From Apoda limacodes (Eukaryota > Arthropoda > Insecta > Lepidoptera > Limacodidae): a stretch of 64,000 nucleotides of DNA. The translations under genes and the position numbers were made by a program. Below, piece after piece: positions 1 to 11,502 of this stretch. Under the pieces are notes generated by a model. The model ran no database searches, was not told the origin of the DNA, and worked only from the letters and a program-made list of their open reading frames with translations. Where the stretch lies: contig OX291554.1 in assembly GCA_946406115.1 (NCBI GenBank), forward strand, positions 14,581,092 to 14,645,091. Reading direction: 5' to 3'. Position 1 is the first letter of the stretch, and every line of letters begins with the position of its first letter.

Positions 1-140
1 CCTCGGAGTTTCGTTTCGCCCAGTAACACAATGTGAACATCGTGTTCCTGGACTAACGTTCTGAGGGCGGCTGTCTTGCCAATTATGCCCCCAGGGTTCC
101 AGTACACAATTCTCAATTTAAGGCCCCGATGAGGCCCCAT
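1..140 (-). pseudogene. Jockey-type LINE ORF2, N-terminal endonuclease start (cut by window edge)
   Basis: On the minus strand an ATG at 140 opens a frame reading MGPHRGLKLRIVYWNPGG, then a stretch ending in HIVLLGETKL at the window edge. This is the start of the apurinic-like (EEP) endonuclease of Jockey-superfamily ORF2: the first beta strand with the W-N catalytic motif, and the ET of the next motif. The endonuclease nicks target DNA to prime reverse transcription. The frame overlaps the end of ORF1 by about 20 bases, the usual compact ORF1/ORF2 layout. The 46 visible codons are open, but the rest lies off the left edge, so intactness is unknown; the stop in ORF1 suggests a dead copy. Confidence 0.8.
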
Positions 141-2184
141 TAAATTCCCACGTGAGAATTGTGGTGAGTTGTGCCAGTCCATTGAAAAGGGCAGGCAGCG
201 GGTTTTGGCCGGCAGCTATGGCCTCTATGGCCGCGTTTAGTGCCGCTATTGCGGCTCTGGCTACATTAAGGGCACCAGCTTGCATACGAGGTGGGCCCTG
301 AGTATGATGGATGCCACTGTGGTGGCTAGTCGCGGGCGGCTGAGACTGCTGGGCAGCGACTGCACGTGGTTGCGTTTTAATGGGTGGCTGAGATGATTTG
401 GAGGGTTGTGGGGGGTCTGCGAATTGGGGGGGTGGCATAAAAATATTGGGTATAAAAGAGTATGTGTCCGGTGCTACCGGAACAGTAGCCGGAACGGTTG
501 TGGTGGGTTGAGGTGCGAATTTTTTACGACGTGGCCTCCTTTTTTTCCCGAGAGCTTGGGTTCTATCTGTTGGAGGGTTGGCGGGGGGCATTAAGTTTGC
601 GCCTGCGGTTAGTTCGTACTCCTGCCGCTGTAATTGTGGCAAAGGAGTGGGCGATGGCGGGGGTAGATTTGTTGCCCGTTGGGCTTTCTTACGAGGTAGC
701 GGGGGATTGATAGACACCCCCCTACGCCTCGCTTCACGCCTGAAAACCGGGCAGGAGCGGTTGTTGGCCGTGTGCGCCTTGCTACAGTTGGCGCATTTTA
801 ATGCGACCTTTTGTCGGTCGCATTCGGACGCCGGATGAGCGCCGCCGCAGCGTACACACTTTATTGGCCGGTGGCAGTTTGTGGAGGCGTGACCAAATGC
901 CTGGCATCTATGGCATTGCGCTGGGCCTGGGCGAGAACGCCAGGCTTCAATAGATATGCCAGGCATGCTGAGTAACTCGTTTACTGCATATAGGACTTGC
1001 AGCTCGGCATGTGTGTGCCTATGCTGCAGTTGTGCATAGTAAATACAGTTAGGTCGGCCCCTAACTGCTGGGATTTACCGCACATGCGACACAGGAAAGC
1101 TGGCGAGAGCGAGGTCCTCTGCTAGTTCGTTAAGCGAGGTGTCCTGGGGGAGCCCCTTAATGGCGATTTTCTGTGGTCGATCGCTGTCTAAGCTGTAGCA
1201 GTACCAAGATACTGCATGGTCCAGCTTAGACAGCTCGTCTATATAGGCCACTACCGTGCGATATTCCGAGGGCGACTTTGGGAAAAATCGTACCCCTTTG
1301 CCAAACGGCCGGGCGTTGGGTGCGTGGCCTAATACAGAGTGTAGCTTTTTCAAGTGCGTCGACCACTGGGGGAGGGACTCTACAACTATCGGGGGGTGTC
1401 TGTCTTTGTCCTTGTCTTTGGCATTGTCGTTGACAATGGTGGGCTGAGCAGTTGAGTTCGTTGGGAGGACTTTAGCTGACTGGGCGCTTGTTGCCTGCGC
1501 ATAAGAATGACCGCTGGGCGGTGCTGCCGTTGGAGGTGCAGAAAGCTGAGGGGGGGTAATTTCAGTAATTTCCATCCCTTCGAGAGGGGTGGGGTCATGA
1601 AGGGACACAACGGCGGCCTTTGAAGTGGACGCTTGGCCGGCCAGCGACTTATTCCGGTCGGCAATGGCCTCGCGGGCCTCTAAGCGTGCTCGCTCGGCGG
1701 GGTCCTTAGATGGGCTGAGGGAAAAAGGTCTCGGCCTTGTATCTCTACTGCGTACCCTAGGGTCTCTCTGCGGCAATGGGATTGAGGGCGGGTTGAAGTT
1801 CCGCGGGACTGACATTGGGGGCGTTACCTTGGTTGCGCTGCCCTGTTTGGACGATGACAGGTTCGGGTCTGGCCGGGGCGGGGTGTCCTCGATTGGAGAG
1901 AGCATTGTTGGAAGGGTGGGGAGATCTTCATCCCTAAACATTTCATCGCCGGTGTCTGAGGCCGAGTAGATTGACGATTGGGATATGGCTGAGGCCATAG
2001 AAACCCTAGATGGGGGCCGAGAAGGTGGGAACGCGACCGAAAAGGGCCGGTCCGCGGCAGAAATTTCGCCGGTAAATAAATTACGCGCCACAACGGCGGC
2101 TGAGGGCTGGGAGCGTAACCATACGCCCCGTTTACGAACGCCTCCTCTACGTACCGGTGGTGGGGGTCCTGGAGGTGGCGGCAT
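118..2184 (-). pseudogene. Jockey-type LINE ORF1 (gag-like, zinc knuckles) with one in-frame stop
   Basis: ORF1 of a non-LTR retrotransposon, the RNA-binding gag-like protein that packages the element's RNA. It starts at an ATG at 2184; a TAG lies in frame six codons upstream. The N-terminal half (about 370 codons) is rich in Pro and Ser and ends in the gag-type fold around KIAIKGLP. A TAA at 1075-1077 interrupts it, and the same frame then resumes without a shift for 318 codons. The second part carries three zinc knuckles in order: CHRCQAFGHASTNC, CVRCGGAHPASEC and CANCSKAH...C. It is followed by a long Pro/Gln-rich tail and ends at 118, overlapping ORF2. One nonsense codon in about 690 suggests a young but probably inactive copy; a sequencing error or readthrough is possible. 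Confidence 0.85.
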
Positions 2185-2700
2185 TCCGCTAAATGGCTGC
2201 TACCAGCATCCCTTGATGCGAGTCCGGCTGCAGCTGGGTCTGAAGGGGTGGCCCAAAAAGGGCCGCCCTTAGAAGAGCGACAAACGACGGCGATCCGTGG
2301 CAATAAATGCCGAGAAAATACAATAAAAATCGCTTACCGCTAAATCCTCCTCAAGACCGCTGAAAAAGCGGAAACCGTCTACCTTCAAGCGCTGCTTTTG
2401 TAGGCGCAAACACGCAGAACACAACAAACACCTAGTCTCGTCTGTGCACGCACGTCCGCCGTCTACAGGAATTGCTGTCTTGAAGCACATACACTTTTTC
2501 ACTTGAGATAATTTGAACTTGGAGAGTATTATACACAAGGAGATGATGATGAGATAGATGATGACAACAACAAGCACCGCCGGTCCTCCGCTGTCCGCGC
2601 AGCAAATCCTCAAAGAGCTCTGGCAACCTTACTCACCGCCAGGAACACAACACTACTCAAAGTTGGTGTTATTATGGCCGCGGTTTTGTGAATTGTGTAG
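2185..2700 (-). other. Probable 5' untranslated part of the 5' LINE
   Basis: This stretch lies just upstream (minus strand) of the LINE ORF1 and is more GC-rich than the flank to its right. Short open frames cross it, but none has recognisable content. I take it as element 5' UTR, with the true 5' end somewhere near 2.65-2.85 kb. I could not find a target-site duplication because the other end is outside the window. Confidence 0.35.
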
Positions 2701-3177
2701 GTACTACCCCAGTTTAGGCTGCTAATTCCTTTAAGTACTCGCTATGCTCCGCTTTAATTGTTCGGGCGGCTTGTTCGAGCGAGTACTTGCTGTGCCCTAC
2801 CTCTCTTAAAAGTCGTCGTAGTCGAGTGTTAGTTTTAAACAGGTACTATATATTTTGTCCTTAAATCCTTAAAATAAATGACAAGTACTCATTGATATCC
2901 CATTTTAATACCGCACATAGAAACCTTTAATAGCGCAGAACACCTGTCTCTTGATTTTTATTTTCGTTTTTGTTAATATAATTTGAATTAGGATTTTATA
3001 GTGACTCATTAAGTCCTAGTACATAAATCTTACGAATAAAAAATTCTTCAGAGTTAAGAAATACATTATAAATATACATTTTACACCTGAAAATAATCTT
3101 TCTATGTTTATAACTCCCTGAAAATTAGAGTCTTCAAAGAAAATAAAGTTGTATATAAATATGTAAGCCAGATTTGT
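2701..3177. other. AT-rich stretch, no gene seen
   Basis: AT-rich DNA with no supported exon and no recognisable repeat. Confidence 0.5.
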
Positions 3178-3252
3178 GCCGCGATAGCTCAATTGGTAGA
3201 GCACTAACAAGGAATGAATGTATTGGTGCAGATTCAAATCCTAGCTAGCATT
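3178..3252 (+). repeat. tRNA-like SINE head (degenerate)
   Basis: The text TAGCTCAATTGGTAGAGCA matches a tRNA D-arm/A box, and 35-40 bases later GATTCAAATCC matches a weakened B box (consensus GGTTCGAATCC). The acceptor ends do not pair well, so this is not a working tRNA gene. It resembles the tRNA-like segment at 4024-4110 (minus), pointing to one tRNA-derived SINE family. Confidence 0.55.
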
Positions 3253-4009
3253 AATAATTTGTTTTGTATAAATATAATTAATTTAACAAACTAACATGTT
3301 TCATTTAGATAAATAAACCATTATTTAAATGTAAATATAAATAAAAAAACAGTAGTAATTCAAATTCTACAGTGATTTTAGTTAGGTTCTCATATAAAAA
3401 TTTCCAACTTGCATAATATTTGAAAAGTGCTTACGTTTCAAAGAACGGCTTATAAAATAAAATGGCTTCTTACCCCATAAATACAAGCCAAACGTAATAG
3501 AATACAATAACTCTTGACCGGCTGTGCGAAGATATAACAGTACGTCATATTTCACTACTCGCCTACATTTTTATAAAAGCGGACCATCTGGTCGTGACGC
3601 CTCATTCTTTTTGTTTCATAAATTGTTTTCAGATAAGTAATATTTTCTGGAGTTTTCGTTTGCAAGAATGGCCGGTTCATACCGTATTGAATCCGTTGCT
3701 TTGAAAATTATCCTTCTTTTCCTGTTATTGTAATTTCTCATCTGTTACGTATCAGATTCCAAATTGAATTTTTATGTTTGCTCTCCGAAACGATATCTAT
3801 AGCCTTTTTGGTATGTATGTGTTATGCCTATTATGTTTTAAATTCGAAGTACTACTTTTTTTACAAAAATGTTAAAGTTCTGTTTTGTCTTATGTAGAAG
3901 CGTCTAAAAAACAGCTATTTATGTCGTAAACTGTTTAGATTGAGCATGAGACATGTATTCTTTGTCACTCTTTGTTTTATATATGTAGACAAATAATTAT
4001 GTGCATAAC
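3253..4009. other. AT-rich stretch, no gene seen
   Basis: AT-rich, with short open frames only. No splice-bounded coding segment or clear repeat is visible. Confidence 0.5.
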
Positions 4010-4276
4010 AAAGATGCATTCAAAAGATTAACCTTAAAGCCAGGACTTGAACCTGCAACAATCCTTACATGTAACTGCTCTTCCAATTAGGCCATCGAGG
4101 CACTGGTCTGGCCGATGAAAATCCCAATTACATTTTTGTCATGGAAATACGCTTGTTACGAACGTCACAAACAACTCCTAGTGTCTTATAGAAATTTTTA
4201 TACTACTGCCACACCGCGGCACAAATACACAGTTAATCAAGTCCTGGCTCAAAGTTAATCTTTTGACTGCATCTTT
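4010..4276 (-). repeat. Inverted-repeat element carrying a tRNA-like head
   Basis: The arms at 4010-4050 and 4237-4276 are about 40 bp, inverted and near-identical (core AAAAGATTAAC and GCCAGGACTTGA). Just inside the left arm, the minus strand reads a tRNA-like unit with A-box-like text CTAATTGGAAGAGCA and a good B box GGTTCAAGTCC. The tRNA-like 3' part is included in the arm, so the right arm carries a second inverted piece of the same unit. Confidence 0.6.
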
Positions 4277-6557
4277 GCTATAAAAATATTTTTTCATTAT
4301 ATTTTCATCTAATATTCTAGACTTCAGACAGCCATATACGAAAAAAGATTATTTTTATGTAGGTATGCTCATTTATTTATATATGTATGCCTATTTTCTC
4401 AGCGGTAAACGCGCAGAGTTTTCCCGTTCCCAGTCGAAAAACAAGGACAGAGTTGTTTTGATTATAGGCACAAGTTATGTGCGGTTTTTCCTATAACAAC
4501 GTTTTATTTTCTCACGGCCCATGTAATAAGTGCCCTAGTACTGTCAATATGGTAATGTGTTTAGTTGATAGACAAAATATTATTGTAAAGCAGTAAAAAC
4601 AATACGGCTCGTATTTGTCTGCCGGACAAAAAAGTAGTCACTCATTTCCACAAACAGTCGAGCAGTCCGCAAGATTACAACTTCGACAGTAGACCCGATC
4701 GAATGCCTTTGGTATATTTAGGCTACATTCCAATACCTCCCCGTTACTCACATTGGCTAGTTCCCATCGGTGTGCAAGACACTAGAGTGTCACCGGTCGA
4801 GCAATCATGGTGAAAGTCATATTGACGGTCACTGACTAAATATTTAATAAGAGTGATTTTTGTTTCAAATTTTTAACAATCCTTCGATGACGTACTTTCT
4901 ATGTTCTATTAGCGAACGAATGTCGAAGATTCCAGAGGATTTTTGAGTTAATATAATATACCTATTGTTGAATAATGATCGAATAAATATATTAAATAAT
5001 GTAAAAAAACAATAATATCTCTAAAAATATAGGACGGAACGAAAGCGACAAAGCTAGTATTGTTTCTGTGACTCTTACTATTAACAATGTTATATGCTTG
5101 AGAAGCAGATACGTATGTTTAGGTTCTAGTACTTACCAATAATTAATCATTAAATTAGATCCTCTGATCAAAAGGACCTAAACACATTTTGCATTTAGCT
5201 TTATTGATAAACACTCTAATTTATCTTGAGCATAAATTGCCTCATTACAACATATCAACGTAATTTGTCAAAATTTTGTTTACTGATGTTTTTTTAATAT
5301 AAACGGCTTTATGAAAGCTTAAAATATATATAGAGAGCTTATACATTTAAAAGAAATATTTTAAAAAAATCCTCTAGATCCGATATTATAGGTGAACTAC
5401 GGCCGTTGGGGCCGTTCTTAAGGTGAAATGTTTTTGCTTGTAACTTTTTTAAAACATATAACAAAATGTGAAATTTGCAGTACACATTACATTTATCACG
5501 CCTTGTCTCTCTCTTTTACCTAAAATTAAATTAAATGAAACTCAGTTTCCTTATGAAAATGTGACACGTCTCCATTTTCAGAAGCTCGTTTATTTCTCCT
5601 TTGTACTACTTCCTTGTTATGTCATTTCTTTGAATGAAGCTTTTATTATAATTTGGTAAAAGGCTCATTTAAGGTATCTTTCTGTCATCGAGTAGATATA
5701 TGTACGTACAGTGTGGACCAATAGTACTTTAAGATTTCAAATGGTCATAAGAAATAAATACTTACCTTAAATTGATTAATTAATTGATTACTAACTGTTT
5801 ATTGTACCTCAAAGTAAAATAAAAATAAAATTATGTTAATCTATCTCTAATTTGTATAATTAGGGTTTTATTTTTTGAAAATATTTTTTGTTGTTGTATG
5901 TGTGAGCCTTGTTTATTTTTATTTTTTACACTCCTGTAACCTGGACCGCAAATTTTCCATGACGACTCTACAAATTGCATATATTTTCTTTTGCAAATCT
6001 TCAATAGACTCTGGGTTGCTGATGTAAGCTTTACTTTTAAGATATACCTAAAAACAGTCCATTGGAGACAAATCGGGGCTGCGGGACGGCTAGTTAATGT
6101 CACATCTTTTGGATTACAGTTTTCGGAAAATAAATTACGAACTGCTGTTCTACTGTTGGAATCATTGAAGGTGTGACATGTTGCCCCATCTTATTGAAAC
6201 CAGGTTCAGAAAAAAACGTCCCAAAAGCTCACACTTTGTTAGCTAACAAAGCGAATCCGCGACTTGTACTAGTAGTAGTTGTCTTTTTCTAACGGTTATT
6301 TTCTATTTTACAGAAAAGAGACAGGTAGTTTCATCGAATCAGCTTTGTCTCTTTCTAAGTTTATAGTGGCCAATATTGTACAGCGCAGTCCATATACATA
6401 TAAGACAGATTACAGAAGTCTATGGATGGGATAAACGTAGACGTAATCTCAACAGTGAAAAACTGAAAGTGATTTTATATTCAATTTGTTGTATAGGGTA
6501 TGCCTAAATATGCTATGTTGCAAATAGATACAGTACAACCAACTTTTCTAATCTAGT
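4277..6557. other. AT-rich intergenic stretch
   Basis: No supported gene. At 4620-4800 the base composition is nearer even, but no open frame with splice sites stands out. Short open frames at 5468-5659, 5831-6103 and 5991-6176 look like chance. Confidence 0.45.
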
Positions 6558-6650
6558 AGTCAAAAATCAAAACTACAGTCGCTGTATTAAAATGCTGTAA
6601 ACATACACGACACTAGCGCTAGACACCGGGCTCAACAAGTCTGTTGCACT
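6558..6650 (+). repeat. Interspersed repeat, copy 1 of a pair
   Basis: Shares with 8988-9082, in the same orientation, the core ATCAAAACTACAGTC, then TATTAAAAT, TGTAAAC and ACACCGGG at matching spacing. Family unknown. Confidence 0.6.
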
Positions 6651-7690
6651 GTATATACATACCATGCTTGAGTAATTTTAAAGATTCTAAGATAGGTATT
6701 TAGGTAAAGGAAAAAGCATTTATCATATAAATTGATAAAAGTGCAAAATTATTGATAGTGCACTTTTAAAAGCGGAAAAAAAAAAGGATTAACATCAAAG
6801 ATAACTTATACGTCTAGATACGTGTTCAGGCACACAAAACGAGCCAATCCGAGTATCTGATTTTTCATGTACTTGCCGTCAACACTACATCATACGTAAT
6901 CTGTGCGTCGACGCGAACTGTGCTCCCGCGAAAAGTTATAAAATGGTAGTTTGTGCAATAAAATTGTGTAGAAACTATTGGCAAAAAACACTTGATGAAA
7001 AAAAAAACACTTTTCACAAGTTAGTACAATTATCTGCTTGTTATATTTGAGTTACGAACGATTTTTTTTAAATTATTATTCACCAGAGTAGCAACAAATA
7101 TTTTTCTGTCTGTGTTGCCAAGTCAGAAGTCTGTACCTTAAATGCCCAAGTTCAGTAAGGTCATCATTAAAACGAAAATATATTCTTTTTACCTAACGTC
7201 ACATACCTACGTACATTATTTCAGGTTGATAAAGTATTTCTGTAATGATAACCCCTATGATACACTGGGTTCATAGACTGTAATCAATTATGCATTTTTT
7301 TAAATTTTACCTTAACACAAACATAACAGTTGGATGTAAATCACAATGGAAAAAGTAGTATATCTAATGTATTTAATGGACTACGAATCTAAATTAATTT
7401 ATCACCGTATCTTAAAACACATTAGTAGTTAAATAAAAATCTTTTGTCTTTACAACGAAAGGTACCGTCACAACTTAAACTCTTTGTATAAAATTTTAAA
7501 TTTAATTACCTGCTACTACTACTACATTAGCGAGACGGCATCAGTAATGATAACGCGCAATTGGGTGTGTAAAATAATAAGGCTGTCTCATTGTCACGCT
7601 TCCGCCGCGTGGCGGCAGCGTCCTACCTATCGAGTCGGCCGGCGCGGCTGATCAAAAGTGCGCAAACAGCACGCTACACGGGTACATTAA
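6651..7690. other. AT-rich stretch, no gene seen
   Basis: No supported coding segment or clear repeat. The stretch just left of 7691 is more GC-rich (7590-7690), but no open frame is recognisable in it. Confidence 0.4.
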
Positions 7691-8136
7691 GGGCGCGTTC
7701 GTTCTGGGATTAAGAGTTCCCACGAATGATACTTTTCACACTTTTGATAACGCCAGTTTTGCCACCGACACCTACCGTTCGAGTAGCTTTGAAACGTTAC
7801 TAACAAAATGTTTGTTTACAAAACTTGCAAAACGAACGGTTGACGTACACACACTACGATAAAACACACACACACTACCATAAACAATGAATATATATAG
7901 GCAGTTTGACAGATTAACACAAATCCCTACCTCCAGACTTGGGTCTAAAGTTTCATTTTTCGGTGGCAAAAGTGACAAAAATAACAAAAATATCGTAAAC
8001 GAACGCATGACAGTTTGTCACAGATGATACTAAAATTTTGATATTTTTGATACCAATGCTAAACGAACGGGGCGCGTTCGTTTTGGGATGCAGAATCATT
8101 ATTTTCATTACTTTTGTCACCTGTCATCGGTTCGTA
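7691..8136 (+). mobile_element. MITE with GGGCGCGTTCGTTCTGGGAT terminus, copy 1 (3' end inverted)
   Basis: About 380 bp match the element at 35142-35576 from its left terminus onward. At 8070 the match breaks. The following ~65 bp (GGCGCGTTCGTTTTGGGATG... to about 8136) are the reverse complement of the right end of the other copy. This copy therefore has both termini pointing the same way. It has no coding capacity; a non-autonomous DNA transposon is the best reading. No target duplication was recognised. Confidence 0.75.
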
Positions 8137-8603
8137 AATAATTAATCCGGGATAAAATTACTCTACGTTTATCCCAAAATGTTTAAAAAATAAAAGTCCA
8201 CCTGTGCGAAGCCGGGCCGGCCGGTAGTATCAAATAAAGGTAAAGTTTCTCCAATTTGGGATAATCACTATAGGGTTGGTAACACCGAAATTACGCACAC
8301 AGATGTAAAAATGATAGTCGTATTAGCTGATTTACACACACATGGCTCCGAAAATGGCTTGGAGTGATCCGTTTGATGTTGTTTGGGACACGGTAACTAG
8401 ACGTATAAGTAATCTTTGATGAACATTGATTTATTATTTAAAACATTGGCCATACTTTCGATGCTTGTAGGTAAAAAATATGTTTTCATTCATGCATTGT
8501 GTGGTGGTACGGAACCCTTGGTTTATTACAAAAATAAGAAATAACAAACAAACAGTTAGTTAGGTTTAGGATATAAAGCTGAAAGTAAAATTAACCAATA
8601 AAA
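8137..8603. other. AT-rich stretch, no gene seen
   Basis: No supported gene or repeat assignment. Confidence 0.4.
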
Positions 8604-8935
8604 AACGGGTTGCACTCCGGGAATGCCGACAGAAGTGAAAACATACTTGCTATTTACTTCCCATCACTTTTTATACATATTTATTTATTATAAATAATAA
8701 TGTTTGTTTATTTACTTTTTTGACGTAGTACATTTGTCATCTGATACTGTCATAGAATTAAAATCCCATATCCAAACTCCCTGTACTACTCATAATCGCC
8801 ATATACTAAAATATGGCGTGGCATTATGGTTTCCGTCTTACGAATGATCGATCAGCCTGCGCAAGTTTATAATTTTTTACCCATACCAAAAAGTGCACAA
8901 CGCCGCTAAAGAAGTTTTCACTTCAAAAAGAAAGT
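8604..8935 (+). repeat. Short interspersed element, copy A (ACGGGTTGCACTCCGGGA family)
   Basis: Begins with ACGGGTTGCACTCCGGGA and ends with GTGCACAACGCCGCTAAAG, then TTTTCACTTCAAAAA. Both ends recur, in the opposite orientation and about 200 bp apart, at 37015-37206, where the element sits inside an RTE reverse-transcriptase relic. That nesting shows it is mobile or was once mobile. Confidence 0.65.
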
Positions 8936-8987
8936 ACCTACATATTTCCATTCCTACAGTGCAATCAATTTTTTAACCTGGGCCGGT

Positions 8988-9082
8988 GGTCGAGAATCAA
9001 AACTACAGTCACCCTATTAAAATTGTGTAAACTTACACGTAACTAGCGACCATACACCGGGTGAAAAAAATGAGTTGCCCTT
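8988..9082 (+). repeat. Interspersed repeat, copy 2 of a pair
   Basis: Direct-orientation partner of 6558-6650; see there for the shared core. Confidence 0.6.
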
Positions 9083-9720
9083 TACATTAGTATCCTTTTG
9101 GTATCAGTTTTCATAATCAAGTCTTAAAAATAACGATGCCTAACTACCCCTCACCAAAACAATAAGAAGATTTTGCTATAAAAAACAGGAAGTGTATAAA
9201 AACTCTTTTATTTAAGAAATCCATTCAACTAAAAGAGACAAAAAGTCTGAATAGCGTCATGCCGCCGCATTTATACTTAAAAATAACGGAGCTCATAATA
9301 AAAATGAAAAGCTTGCAGAAATTAATTAAAGTCGCATTTTCCTGTGGGCAAGCGGTTTTGTGTTTAACAGACTTCTTTCTTTTAAAATTCCATGTAAACA
9401 AACTATATTATCTATTAATTTGTTTAGGTTGGATGAACATTTCAAATTGGATTAGTTTTTTTTAATTAGAAAAAAACTGCTATATTAATTTTATATGACT
9501 CCCGTATTATCTGTGCCGTAGTTTTAGTACCGCACTTTTGGCCCTCTAAGTAAGTATCCACCGTGTGACCTAAAGGGGACCGAAATCGTGCGTTGGTATA
9601 ACATAAACCCGTAGCAAATACCTTACAATTGTAGTATCCCCCAGTAGTGATCAGCGATCAATTTAATAGCGTGGTTAGTCGATTAACATTGCATTGATTG
9701 TCTAGTTTAAATTGATTTGA
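9083..9720. other. AT-rich stretch, no gene seen
   Basis: A 68-codon open frame at 9259-9465 is Leu/Lys-rich, with no recognisable motif, and I treat it as chance. Confidence 0.4.
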
Positions 9721-9927
9721 TCATCTAGTGAGTCGATTAGGACCCCTCGTGGTAACCGAAAGTAGGTCAGGTCGGTAGGTATCCCAAACAACGTCAACAC
9801 GGCTGTTTTTTGTCAAGTGCGCAGATACGTATGGTAAAAAAATCTGATCTGCATATGCTTCAAATGTTGCAGGTGTACTAGGATTTAACATTGGATTTAA
9901 CAGCTGCTCCATCTCGTATCTGCGCAC
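9721..9927 (-). pseudogene. Fragment of a repeat-encoded protein (VSAHL.KN.RVD.VWD family)
   Basis: The minus-strand frame includes LPYVSAHLTKNSRVDVVWDT followed by YRPDLL and TTR. I recall this pattern (hydrophobic-Y-V, then VD-VWD-Y, then a TR motif) from multicopy uncharacterised proteins of insects and other animals, usually regarded as transposon-derived; I cannot name the family. Only 68 codons remain and there is no upstream or downstream extension. A second piece of the same peptide lies head-to-head at 9916-10011. Confidence 0.4.
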
Positions 9928-10011
9928 TTGGCAAAAAACGGCCGTGTTGACATTGTGTGGGAGAAAAGAGAGGAAGAAATACTAGAAAAAGGGAGGCACT
10001 TACACATGTAA
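9916..10011 (+). pseudogene. Second, inverted fragment of the same repeat-encoded peptide
   Basis: The plus-strand frame reads VSAHLAKNGRVDIVWEKRE and stops at a TAA after 31 codons. It matches the minus-strand peptide at 9721-9927, so the two form an inverted pair. DNA arms at 9793-9829 and 9915-9951 pair over 37 bp with about two mismatches. Confidence 0.4.
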
Positions 10012-10268
10012 TGCCCAAGAATTGGAAGTACTTTCTTCGAGTCTATAAAAATAAGACTGAACTATTTTAATTCTTGTCACAACAACTAGTTCTTCTAGAT
10101 ACACCAGTAAAAGAGAAATCTATGCGACAAATGGGACCAAAGTCTTTTGTTATGTTGCTTTCTCAAATTTGAGTCATTTGACTCTATGTTCACACTAAGA
10201 GGCTGACACTCGAATATACATGTGGCAGATGCAGTACAAAAAGAGTAATTATAGAAGAACTAAAAATT

Positions 10269-10365
10269 GTTTTACTTATTTACTTAAATACTACGTAAGG
10301 TTTCTGTTTATTTTTTTGTTTGCTAAGAGTTTTAATTAAAACTCTTAGCAAAAAATAAGTAAAAC
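10269..10365. repeat. 34-bp perfect palindrome inside a longer hairpin
   Basis: 10319-10352 reads the same on both strands (half-site TTTGCTAAGAGTTTTAA). Outer arms GTTTTACTTATTT (10269-10281) and its complement (10353-10365) pair around it, with an unpaired bulge on the left. Confidence 0.8.
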
Positions 10366-11502
10366 GATCACTGTCCCGAACCAAACTTACTTATTACTTT
10401 TAAACCGCAGAATTGCAGCAATTTTACTATTTACTTTTAATAAAATACTTAGGTACCTATTGAATATTTTTTAATATTTAGATGATAATTATAAATTACT
10501 CAGAATAAACTTATTGTTATTCCTTCTGTATATTTACCTAAAACCTAATATATTTTTTTATATTGAGAACATTTTTTTTATTTATCGTGCCTATATTTGA
10601 CTACCTCGCTAGCTCGAGATTTAAAATTAGCACTTACACCAAAAAACAAATTTGCTAACTTGTACGAGTAACTATTTATTTCCTGTAATGGACGCTACCA
10701 AGTTACTATATCTTCTACTTTACGTCCCATCGATCGATGGTGTACATAAATAATTTATTTATTTAGACTTATTTTATGAATATTAATTTTTCTAATGTAA
10801 TTTTTATTAATAAATAAATGAAAAAAATTAACAATGGAGAGTGTGGTCTCCTACGGTTTACTCCTCCTACACCGAAAACTTCCCAAAAAACAGGGAGAGC
10901 TATACTTGAATGGATTTTCTATTATGCTTTATTTTAATATAGAGTGGCGTAAACAATACATTCATTATTAAAAAAAATAAACAATATGTATATATTTTGG
11001 CAGTGTTGGTTGTCTTAAGTTATTATAATTTTATTTACTTTACTAAATCTTAAGGTATAATCATTTTATTTACTTTACTATATAGATGTTAAGTTTTTTA
11101 TTATTATTACCTCAAAGTTATTGATTATGATAGAGCACACAACGGCGAGTGTTGTTTTATTTATTGACTTTACTAGATCCTAAGTTATTATATATAACGA
11201 CAAGTGTTGTTTTTCATCTTTTTGCATATATCTTTATTAATTTTTAATTTGTTTTTTTTTTGGATTTTGTTGTAGGATCTTTAAAACAATATGCAGTGTT
11301 AATCTTAAAATCATTTCATAAAATTTTCATGCAATAGTATAAGGCAGAAAAGTACGACCAAAGTTTCACCAAAAATAACTTACTAATTCCAAGAAATTTT
11401 CTGGTATTTAAGTGTCGTAACGTCATACGCAATGTTAATGTATATTGGATAGTAACCTATGCAAGCATAATTTAAAAATAAAATTGTGAAAATCGTTAAT
11501 AA
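10366..11502. other. Very AT-rich stretch, no gene seen
   Basis: Short T/A runs and short direct repeats (for instance TTATTTACTTTACTA at about 11030 and 11065). No coding signal. Confidence 0.45.

Noticed and set aside
498..838. Plus-strand open frames at the left end
   Set aside because: Antisense to the Pro-rich tail and zinc knuckles of LINE ORF1.
3178..3252. A functional tRNA gene
   Set aside because: The acceptor ends do not pair and the B box is weakened; a similar unit nearby points to a SINE family.
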